From: Isoetes taiwanensis
Taxonomy: Eukaryota > Streptophyta > Lycopodiopsida > Isoetales > Isoetaceae
DNA length: 64,000 nucleotides
Direction of reading: 5' to 3'
Assembly (NCBI GenBank): GCA_021234155.1
Contig: JAJEKV010000014.1
Span: 9,631,563-9,695,562, forward strand
The translations under genes were made by a program, and so were the position numbers. Positions 21,591 through 29,575 of the stretch are shown here, in pieces (position 1 is the stretch's first letter; each line of letters opens with the position of its first letter). A model generated the notes under the pieces. That model was not told where the DNA came from and searched no databases. It saw nothing but the letters and a program-made list of their open reading frames with translations.

Positions 21591-21598
21591 TTTATATA
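21591..21598 (-). promoter_or_regulatory. TATA box of small gene B
   Basis: TATATAAA on the minus strand (within TTTCTATATAAAACG), 91 bp upstream of the ATG at 21,500. Confidence 0.55.
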
Positions 21599-22121
21599 GA
21601 AACTAGAGATACGTTGGAATCTACGGTTGCGACTACCGATAAAGTTGTGTAATAATCCTACGAGGCGAAATTATAGCATTCAATTAGGCAACGGTAGCCT
21701 ATGTTCGCATCATGGGATCCGTCATATCCTAGCCGTACTGTATGCAGGCCGTACAAAAGACAGTGTTATTGTGGCAGCGCATGCCACGTCCTTGGCATGA
21801 CGTTGTCATCCACAAGCCACGTATGTGAATAGACGTTGTCATCCACATGCAAATTCGCATTTACCTGCAAGTTATATCACATAATCTAGCTAGATATTTG
21901 TGTTACATACACTTTTCCATTAATAAATTATGAATTTATACATACAACGAGGGTGTATGCGTTGTGGAATCATCTGACCTTGAAATCCATTGATTGCTAC
22001 CTAATTGCAAGAATGGCATTTTAATTGCGTGTGATCTTTAATAAAACAAAACAAGAGAAACAGATAGAAGCAAGAAATAGAGCAAATTTTTCTTTGAAAC
22101 AAAAAAATATATATACAATGG

Positions 22122-22485
22122 CTACGGATCTTCATGATCCTGTAGCTGAAGCCGTAAAGCTGCGTTCTCATCCTCCTGCAGCTCGAAGCTTCTTCTCCAT
22201 ATCTTCTAAGCGCTGCGAAATGTTGTGTCGCGATTAAAAGCGCCTCGACCCTACGGCTATTGGCCTCTCGGTATTCAGTTAATGTTGTCAAGAGCTCAAG
22301 GTCTCGCTCATGCAGCAGCCCCCTAGTGAATTCTAACCTGTCCACCGCCTCCATCTTCTCGGCGACGAGACGGCTGTTTTCGTCGTGAACCTCCTTGAAT
22401 CTCTTCATCACCACAGCAAGGGTGATGTCCATGCAGCGATTAAAGGGCGCCGATCGCACTTCTTGGAGGAGGATGAAGATGCCAT
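22122..22485 (-). pseudogene. Small coiled-coil protein gene C
   Basis: The ATG at 22,485 gives MASSSSSKK before a frame change. The main frame then reads MDITLAVVMKRFKEVHDENS, RLVAEKMEAVDRLEFTRGLL and ERDLELLTTLTEYREANSRR, a continuous amphipathic coil, and the C-terminus (another frame) is LQEDENAALRLQLQDHEDP before the stop at 22,122. About 120 residues. Gene D is a close tandem paralogue, and the 3' flanks of both (CCATTGATTGCTACCTAATT at 21,989 and 22,861) are also alike, so C and D arose by a ~0.87-kb tandem duplication. Function unknown. Confidence 0.55.
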
Positions 22486-22588
22486 CGGAGGAGAAGGCGG
22501 AAGGCGGAAGGCGGAAGGGGGAGAAGATGAGCAGAAGAAGGCGGAAGGCGGAAGAGGATCGGAGGTCGAAGGCAAGATAGAAAGTCTT

Positions 22589-22598
22589 CTATTTATAA
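22589..22598 (-). promoter_or_regulatory. TATA box of small gene C
   Basis: TTATAAATAGAAGAC on the minus strand, identical to that of gene D, about 104 bp upstream of the ATG at 22,485. The inverted repeat at 22,622-22,683 lies just upstream. Confidence 0.6.
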
Positions 22599-22621
22599 CA
22601 GGGATTTCGTAGTAGCTTGAG

Positions 22622-22683
22622 TCACACGACGCGAAGGATGCCGTGGGTCAGGAAAATCGACCGTTACTTCTCGCGTCGTGTGA
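22622..22683. repeat. 62-bp inverted repeat with TCACACGACGCGA arms
   Basis: TCACACGACGCGA (22,622-22,634) and TCGCGTCGTGTGA (22,671-22,683) are perfect 13-bp reverse complements. It lies just upstream of the gene C TATA box, in the gap between C and D. Confidence 0.85.
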
Positions 22684-23006
22684 GGAAAAAGGACCGTTAC
22701 TTCTTCTAACGTCTTTTCTTCCAGAGAAAGCTCGTGTGATAATTTTTATTGATAATTTTGATACAATCTATACATAAGTAATTTTCTTGATACATAACTA
22801 AAGATAGAACTTCTCATTGAAGCAAAATAGAATCGGCATGGAGATCACATGCGGCCAAATCCATTGATTGCTACCTAATTGCAAGCAAGGCATTTCAGCG
22901 TCGTGTGATATTTTAATAAAAAGTAACATACATTGGAACAACGGGATAGATAGAAGCAAAAATAGAGAAAACTTTTCTTTGAAGCAAAAATAGATAGATA
23001 CAACGG

Positions 23007-23407
23007 CTAGGGATCTTCATGATCCTCTAGCTGATTTTCATGTCCCGCGGTGGCCGTAAGGGCTGGCGTTCTCATCCTCCGCAGCTTTCGGGCTTCTTCT
23101 CCATATCTTCTAAGGCCTCCGAAATCATGTGAGCAGCTTTCAACTACCTACGACCTGCTTGGCTCGTGCGCCTCTTGGTACATGGCGAATGTTTCCACGA
23201 GCTCAACGTCTCGCCAGCGCGGCAACCCCTCGTGAAGGCTAATCTGTCGACCGCCTCATTGTTCTCGGCGACGAGACGGTTGTTTTCATCATGGATCTCC
23301 TTGAATCTCTTCATCACCACTGCAAGGGTGATGTCCACGGGCAGCTCTGGGGGCTGGGGAGTGCTATCTTGGCGTGGTCGCTTGCTAGAGGAAGATGATG
23401 ATGCCAT
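23007..23407 (-). pseudogene. Small coiled-coil protein gene D
   Basis: Starts MASSSSSSKRPRQDSTPQPP at 23,407. It continues ELPVDITLAVVMKRFKEIHD and ENNRLVAENNEAVDRLAFTR, parallel to gene C over about 45 residues (most positions identical). A frameshift near 23,215 breaks it; later frames recover RRMRTPALTATAGHENQLED and HEDP before TAG at 23,007. The N-terminal KRPRQ could be a nuclear localisation signal. Same strand and promoter layout as C. Confidence 0.58.
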
Positions 23408-23494
23408 CGGAGCGGAAAGGTGGAAGGCGAAGCCTAAAGTAGAAGATGAGCAGAAGGCGGAAGGCGATCGGAGGTCAGCGTGGACATCGGTCTT

Positions 23495-23504
23495 CTATTT
23501 ATAA
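23495..23504 (-). promoter_or_regulatory. TATA box of small gene D
   Basis: TTATAAATAGAAGACCG on the minus strand, 88 bp upstream of the ATG at 23,407. A half-site of the recurrent motif, TCACACGA, follows at 23,513-23,520. Confidence 0.6.
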
Positions 23505-23576
23505 CATGAGTCACACGAGCGGAATAAATAAATTAATTGTCTTTTTCCAATAATATTTCATTTCTTCGAGATAGAT

Positions 23577-23639
23577 ATCACACGACGCGAAAACCTAGAT
23601 ATGACAGAAAATCAGACTGATGTATTTCGCGTGATGTGA
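23577..23639. repeat. 63-bp inverted repeat, imperfect
   Basis: ATCACACGACGCGAA (23,577) pairs with TTCGCGTGATGTGA (ending 23,639) with one mismatch or gap. It lies between gene D and the next minus-strand gene. Confidence 0.75.
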
Positions 23640-25237
23640 ATAAATACAAATAAAATAATTTTTATTAGGAATTTCGGAAGGACAATCCTGTACATAAATA
23701 ATTTTACCGATACAAGTTGGAAAACATATAACTTCCAATTTCTCAAGCTTCGTCAAATCAATTTCATGCTCTTTCAATCCCTCACAGACTTGATCCAACA
23801 AGGCAATGACTTCCATGTTATCGACCCCCCTTCCAACCTTTGGGTGAGTCAAACCGCCAGCTAAAAATTTAACATATTGCTGCTTGCATGCAGACGGCTT
23901 GGTCGTCAAAATATTGTAACACGACATCCCAACCGAATTGCTATCACCCTTTCGGTGTTTGATGCCAATTGGGAATGGTTCCCGAACATGCATAATGCAC
24001 GCGAGGTAATAGACAAACTCTGCACCCTTTGGACTGAAAGTTCTCTTTGAAGACGATTATCTCCCCATTAACGAATCTTGAGATATATCTTAACAATGTA
24101 GAGTCCTTCAATCTTTCCCTCGCCCCCGCGTGCATGTGCGGCAAAAGAAAAATCATCTACTTCCCACAAATAAGAACCCTCAAGATTATCTTCTTCACAT
24201 TTATCCTCATCTACCGGAGCTTATCTTTGCCATTGATTGAAGGGCCTGCCAAACACATAGATCCTGTTGGCAGCTTTGCGGAGAGAATTCAATTCTTCTT
24301 CCGTTGGTAGATTAAGCCTCATCTTGAGCAAATCGAGACTCCACCTCTCATATGCTTCTTTAAGCTTTATAGCATTGCGGTATAATTAGATACTTCAAAC
24401 ATCTCTTTGTCCAAATCCTCTTCAAAATCTAGGCCTAAGTTTACCCATTATTGCCAAGGTGCTTGATAAGCTCGCCTTCCCTAGCACACATTAAATTAAC
24501 ATAGACGGGTTCCTCAAGATATCACTTAGCAATAAGTATTCTTTGCCTTCCACTAAAATTGGCGTTATGTCGGACAACTTCTTTTCATCCTCATCCCCAT
24601 CCTCATCACCTTGAATAATCATCTCCTCCTCTGGTTCACCCAAGGCCAGTCGTGTCGAAGCTAAAACTCCTACATTCTTGCTCTTCTTCTTGTAGATCTA
24701 TCTCCATTTCTATGTCATAGTCAAGATCATCACACATAACCGGACCCCCCTTGGCTTAAAGATTTCATTGTTTCCAAGTGTATCTTCGGTTTGGTCGAGC
24801 GTCGCAATAACTAGCAAATGCAAGCGGCAAAGAGAAATAAGATACCTTCTTAAGCACAAGGACGCGGCCGAGGAGGAGCCCGCTATGCTAAAGATTCTTG
24901 AAAAACATCTTCCCTGCTTTGCAAATGGGAAGCCCTCCTCTAGAGCTGGTTTTGGAATCCACGAGCGGGGACATCCGCAAGGACGTCTTGGCCGAGACCA
25001 AGCGGTGCGGTGAAAGCTAAAGCAACCTCGCGATAGCATCCAAGCTCGCCATGTTTGCCATGATGTCCAACTCCTTGCAATAGAACGGATAAATCGCTGT
25101 CGGCGAACTTCCTCGTTGTCATGAGGGGCGGATGCATACCATTCCCAGAACTTCACATAACAATCCATGGCCGAAGCAAACAGCGAAAACAAGAAGATGT
25201 TTAGGAGCGGTAAGGCGCTATCACTTTTTGAACTCAA
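23640..25237 (-). pseudogene. Unrecognised cargo gene X
   Basis: A minus-strand gene in several frames. The start region (ATG at 25,237 or, more likely, 25,168) reads MDCYVKFWEWYASAPHDNEE, then GHHGKHGELGCYREVALAFT in another frame. An acidic middle (DLDYDIEMEIDLQEEEQEC) leads to DITPILVEGKEYLLLSDILR and LKEAYERWSLDLLKMRLNLP. The C-terminal part (24,156-23,640) reads LLRYISRFVNGEIIVFKENF, AEFVYYLACIMHVREPFPIG, then MSCYNILTTKPSACKQQYVK and VICFPTC. I recognise no family. Length would be about 500 residues. At least six frame changes; introns may explain some. A TTAGGG run lies 62-88 bp upstream of the first ATG. Confidence 0.45.
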
Positions 25238-25298
25238 GTAGCCGTTTGTCGATTATGAAAGGGGACACAACCCGTTGTGGGGAGATTTGTCCGTACAT

Positions 25299-25325
25299 TT
25301 TAGGGTTAGGGTTAGGGTTAGGGTT
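25299..25325 (-). promoter_or_regulatory. Telo-box-like (TTAGGG)4 run upstream of gene X
   Basis: TTTAGGG followed by three further TTAGGG units on the plus strand, so AACCCTAACCC on the minus strand. Single telo-boxes (AAACCCTAA) are known promoter and leader elements of plant genes active in dividing cells. Here the run sits between a minus-strand gene and the 66-bp inverted repeat. It is too short to be telomeric DNA. Confidence 0.5.
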
Positions 25326-25391
25326 GGATCACACGACGCCAAGACTACTATGTGCAACAAAAAGCACAATGCTTGTCGCGTCGTGTGATCC
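25326..25391. repeat. 66-bp inverted repeat with GGATCACACGACGC arms
   Basis: GGATCACACGACGC (25,326-25,339) and GCGTCGTGTGATCC (25,378-25,391) are perfect 14-bp reverse complements, with 38 bp between them. It sits in the gap between the 23.6-25.2 kb gene and the histone H3 gene, beside the TTAGGG run. Confidence 0.88.
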
Positions 25392-25523
25392 TCAATGATA
25401 ACATTAAAAAAAAAATGCAAAGTGCGAAGCTAGGCTTCTAAGAAAGAAATGGACTAAGAGATTAAGCTTATAAAGCCATTGCATTAAGAAATATTATACA
25501 TATGAAAAAAACACAAAGGCACT

Positions 25524-26388
25524 TCACGGCCTTTTTTCTGGGGGGTCTTTCTTCTTGTTGTATTCAGCCATAAAATTTTGACCATAGTACTCGGGATCCC
25601 TTATCGTAAGACGAGGCGCATGTCCTTGGGCATGACAACACCCGCTTGGCATGTATTGTTGCAAGTCATGAAGTCCTCGAACAATCAATCGACACCAACT
25701 GCTTCCGAAGCCATTTGAAGAGCATTTAAGGCAGTTGCTTGAATTCTGTAACTGGTATGATGTATCGCACCACACTCTTGCAGAATCTCTCTCACGAGCC
25801 TGGCAAATGGGAGACGCGGAATGACCATCTCAGTGCTCTTCTGATACTTCTTAATCTCGCGAAGCGCTTTAATACCAGGCTTCGTCTTCCGCTTCCGGCC
25901 TCTACCCTCACCCACCCCAGCATTTGGAGCCTGTTGCTCGGCCGACTCTTCCGGCCGCCTCCTCACCCCAGCATCTGCAGGCTGTTCCTCGGCCGACTCT
26001 TCCGGCCGTCTCCTCACATTCCTGGTCGCCTTCCCCTTTCTGGCGTTGGGCCTCCTCCTCTGATTTGAAGGTCCTGGCACCTCCACAGGAGGAACAGGGA
26101 GGCTTGAGGAAGAGCAAGAAGAAGCGGCTGCCCAATAATTAATCCGGCATCATATTCTGCTCGCCCTCACTCTCACATTTCATCCTCGTCTCGGGCAGTG
26201 CACCTCCCTACTTACTCGGGCTGCTTCTCCTTGATGCATCATGCGGTTTCTTTTCGGTCTTACGGTAGGCATGGTGGGAGGAGGAGAATCTCTATCGAGA
26301 CTTCAGAGTCGGATGAAGAAGCGGACTAATGTAATCACACGGCCTTACACCACGGATGGATCCTTGCGGTTTGCTTAGTTCTTGCCAT
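25524..26388 (-). pseudogene. Divergent histone H3 (cargo of the TIR transposon)
   Basis: The ATG at 26,388 gives MARTKQTAR, the canonical H3 tail start; a likely 2-base loss follows, and the other frame resumes KSIRG. The main frame (26,086-25,685) has a variable tail with a duplicated 17-residue unit ([17 protein letters not shown] / [17 protein letters not shown]), then the histone fold: [20 protein letters not shown] (alpha-N), [10 protein letters not shown] (alpha-1), loop 1, and [16 protein letters not shown] (alpha-2). Past an in-frame stop, LFEDFMTCNN, MPKDMRLVLR and (another frame) IRDPEY complete alpha-2/alpha-3 in H3 order. The tail ends EYNKKKDPPEKRP. Loop 1 is about four residues longer than in H3.1 and the H3 Phe84 position is Ile. 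A long loop 1 and odd tail recall CENH3, but the CENH3 Trp is absent. An H3-like variant is certain; subtype is not. TATAAAG is at 26,409. Confidence 0.82.
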
Positions 26389-26548
26389 GGCTTCTCAGCG
26401 GATGACGCTTTATACTACGACCACTGACAAAAATAGACAACAGGCAGGAGATAAAAAGTAAAAAACAGAAGTTAAAGTAAAATATGATGGTAACGTTTTT
26501 AAATAATTGTACGGAACCCTAAAAAAATATCGGACAAAATACGGAACC

Positions 26549-28060
26549 CTAAAAACATCGACAAAAACACAAATAAAAAAACCGATTCAAAGCGCTAGCC
26601 GATAGACAATTTCTTGTTGATCGCGAACTCACTAAACTTTTTACATTTCCCTCTTGCACGAAACCAACCCTAATGCCATCAATAAAATAATGGAAGTCGT
26701 CGCCAATTTCCTCTGTCTCCATTAGCACTCTTAGCTCGATAATGGCCATTAAGCTTTCCATGGTGGGTCGTATAAATGACTTCCTCCCCTCTCCATACTC
26801 GATATCCACCGCCGGAGTGTCTATTATGGTCCTCAAACGGCTCCCAAAAAGTTGTGCGACCTCTCTTTTTCTGTTTCCTTCGTTCTAGTTGACAATTAAC
26901 GATAAATATTGTTTTGGAAGAAAGTATCTGAACTTAAAGGAGGACTTAACTACGCGGACCTCTTAGTTGACCGGATGATTCGTGGAATCGAACATCCTGT
27001 GTCGGAACCAAAAATAAGCCATCCACAAAATCCAAGGGGGGGAGAAAGCACGTATATGTCTTGAAGCTTTTCGAACTTCTGCGCCATCCGGAATATGTTA
27101 GCAAATACCTCAAGCGGTGTGAAGATTTTGAAACTCATCCTCACGCCCGCTTTTGGACATTCCCGCTTGCACCTCGTCGACCATGCATTTCTTCATTGCA
27201 ATTACATTGTTCTCATTAGTCCGTGGCTTTACAAAGTTCACTTAAAGGGGCAATTCAACCGGCCTCAAGCTCCGGTTTCGACCTTTACGTTATAATCATG
27301 TCCAGAAAACCGGATGCCTATACCCCGCAAGGTCACGGCATCCATACCTTGAAAAGGACAATTCCGATGTCTATGTGATACACGACAAGTACACTACTAA
27401 TACTTTCGGTAGAATGACATCCACGACGCCCCGATAAACATAAACCTGCACAATAAATTTGTTTGTAAACACGTGTCAACGAAAAGAAATGAAAAAGATA
27501 GATCACCGCGGCGAAACTAGTCGGCAACTAGCCCGGCGTCGTGATCCGCTTAAGGTGGTTACCATTTGCGGGCAATTTTGGGAAGCTGTTTTTGTGGAGA
27601 TTAGCTCTTTGGCCATATCGGAAGGGGTATATGCATGTCGTATTGTTATACTTTCCACTTTCCTACCGCTAGAATTCAACTTGAACTCTTTTATCCTACC
27701 TATCCAATGTGTCCGCCCGTCGATCGCCTTTGTCGCTTAACTCTATGCTCGCCCCTCGTTGATGGCAGCATACTCACCCACGAACCTATTGAGACAAAAC
27801 CTCCCACTTCTTGACCTTGGGAGTTCGTAAATGGGGCAAGAACACGAAAATTACAGGAGACATGGATTGCGATGAGGAGTGAAGGCGAGAGGATGCACGA
27901 GGCGCCGGAGGACAAAGATCTGAAGTTTGGCGCCAAAATTTGACAAAGGGAGTTGGTGACGCCGATGGCGGTCAAAGTCACCATTATTTTGGGCGGCGAA
28001 GCGACTCCCAAAAAATACGGGCCATTAAAATGGTTGCAATAAAAGCGCAGGCATCCCCTA
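26549..28060 (-). pseudogene. Unrecognised cargo gene Y
   Basis: Minus-strand frames upstream of the H3 gene. At the right end MAYFHRGCLRFYCNHFNGPY (28,074) may be leader sequence. Then come GRIKEFKLNSSGRKVESITI (about 27,700-27,640), MDAVTLRGIGIRFSGHDYNV then KVETGA (27,350-27,270), MSFKIFTPLEVFANIFRMAQ and KFEKLQDIYVLS (27,140-27,030), and AVDIEYGEGRKSFIRPTMES with LMAIIELRVLMETEEIGDDF (26,810-26,700). The pieces are protein-like but broken by stops. No family recognised; I cannot exclude that two genes are present. Confidence 0.35.
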
Positions 28061-28195
28061 TGAAAATACGCCATGTGGATGCCAAGTAAGCCTGCTCATC
28101 CTTCTACCTGCCAAGTAATACTGACTTTCGTAAAAAAGGCGCAAACCTGATTGGTCCTGGCGAATCTGACGTGGAAATCTTTAGCCCAAGATAAG

Positions 28196-28227
28196 GGCCA
28201 TTTTCAGACCCCAAATCCGCCCTAATG
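28196..28227 (-). repeat. Right terminal inverted repeat (32 bp)
   Basis: Reads GGCCATTTTCAGACCCCAAA then TCCGCCCTAATG; all 32 bases match the reverse complement of the left end. Similarity fades immediately inside the repeat. Confidence 0.92.
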
Positions 28228-28387
28228 GGTCGACGCAGGTCGAGGGGTGGAAGAGGACATCACTCTAGGCTGCCGTGGGGGAAGAGGGAGAACTTCTCCT
28301 GCCCTAAGGAACCTCCAACGTGTGTTGGATATACCACTTGCTCCGTGGGTACACCAGTTTGTGTAGGTTGCATCACCATCCGAGTAC
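28228..28387. other. Short unique stretch between TIR transposon and Copia element
   Basis: 160 bp holding one copy of a CCTCCAACGTGTGTTGGA palindrome that recurs four times beyond the Copia element (37,830-38,095). It is therefore probably the same host sequence, split by the Copia insertion. Confidence 0.5.
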
Positions 28388-29047
28388 TGTAAGTTGTTGA
28401 GGTTCATATCATAATTTCATGCAGACAAAAAGATTGATAGCACAAAAAAGAAAGCTCTCTTGATTATTGTGAATAGCTGTGCTTACAGGTGAATTATGGA
28501 AGCAAACAATAATACTGGGTGGAATATCTGCATTTGAACAAAGAAATGCCATGGTGGCAAGATTGGAAGGAGAAATGATTATTCACTATGCACTTCGAAT
28601 CATGAAAATGGGGCAAGGTCAAATACTTAAGTGACAAAGGTTAAAACCTTATACAACATATATTTGTGATATTAAAAGGTTGAATGACCATGGTCGAAAT
28701 CATATGCAGAAATTTGTAATATTAGAAAGCTGACCTTAGGTTGAAGGTTTTCGGAGGGAACCATAGTTTAAATACTCGGTCCAATGCAAAATGGACAGAC
28801 CCAGTTCCAGAATTAGAAAGAAGAAATCGGTGAGGCCGTCGGTTAGGCAACACCGCTGGACTGATGGCCATATAATCTAAGTTAAGAAGTATTGAATTTG
28901 CACTGGTGGATCGGGATTTCAGAGCATCGAGAAAGGTCTGATCTTTGAAATTCATTTGAACCATTGACATTATTGATTTAATGGTTGTGGTAATATATTA
29001 TATAGTGTGACTTGTTGAAATTTGATGGATTACTATAAACTCTATAG
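28388..29047 (+). repeat. Copia left LTR, 5' part
   Basis: Starts TGTAAGTTGTTGAGG and matches 37,005-37,665. It is interrupted by the LINE after ACTCTATAG. Confidence 0.92.
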
Positions 29048-29575
29048 AATGAGAATGAGAATGATTTTTTATCGTCCACTGAGGCCAATCGGCCTATGGG
29101 ACCCACAAGGAGCGCAGCAAACTTATTACTGTCCGGGTTAAAAAACCCCCGCCCCGAAGGGTTTTCGAGGGAAAAACCATGGCAGTAATAAGAATGATGT
29201 CAAACTGTACAAGTATACATCAATGTATATATACATGTCAAGTGTGTGCCTGAGGACATAGCTGATCTCGCATGTCCATAACCTCCTGAAGGTATGATCC
29301 CAACCGTCCGCACGGATCTTTGTGCTCAATGTCACATGTAATGGCTGGCCAGCGACCAACTCAAAGATAAGCGGCGTCCGAATTTGATCATATCTTTGGG
29401 CAACTTTGAAGGGTATGAGATTCATCCTCAATGACTCCCATTTGACAAAGATTGACAGAGCACTGCCTGGCGTGGCTCACCAATCCATCCGCCTCTCAAT
29501 TCGAAGATGATGTGCCCCCGCGAATGGAGGCAATGAGTCCGCGCTTTTCATGGGCAAGTGGAGTACGCAGTAGCA

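Larger units (their letters stand above)
14695..28227 (+). mobile_element. 13.5-kb TIR DNA transposon carrying cargo genes, including a histone H3
   Basis: The ends are perfect 32-bp terminal inverted repeats (14,695-14,726 and 28,196-28,227), so this is one unit of 13,533 bp. Inside, on +: a small acidic-tail gene (15.8-16.1 kb) and a transposase-like gene (17.3-19.9 kb). On -: four small coiled-coil genes (20.1-23.4 kb), an unrecognised gene (23.6-25.2 kb), a divergent histone H3 (25.5-26.4 kb) and another unrecognised gene (26.5-28.06 kb). No clean target duplication is visible: flanks are CCAAGGTGA on the left and GGTCGACGC on the right. I cannot assign a superfamily from the TIR. Nearly all frames contain 1-2-base indels. 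It is either a decayed large element or a functional type read poorly. Confidence 0.75.

Noticed and set aside
25299-25325. Telomere or interstitial telomere array
   Set aside because: Only four repeats, inside a transposon and next to gene starts; a telo-box-like regulatory run is the better fit.
25524-26388. Calling the histone a CENH3
   Set aside because: Loop 1 is long and the tail is unusual, but the start is MARTKQTAR as in ordinary H3 and the position of the conserved CENH3 Trp is Ile. Subtype left open.
14695-28227. PIF/Harbinger assignment from TTA-GGG ... CCC-TAA ends
   Set aside because: A TTA target duplication would have to be a direct repeat; here the outer bases are inverted (TTA left, TAA right) and belong to the TIR.
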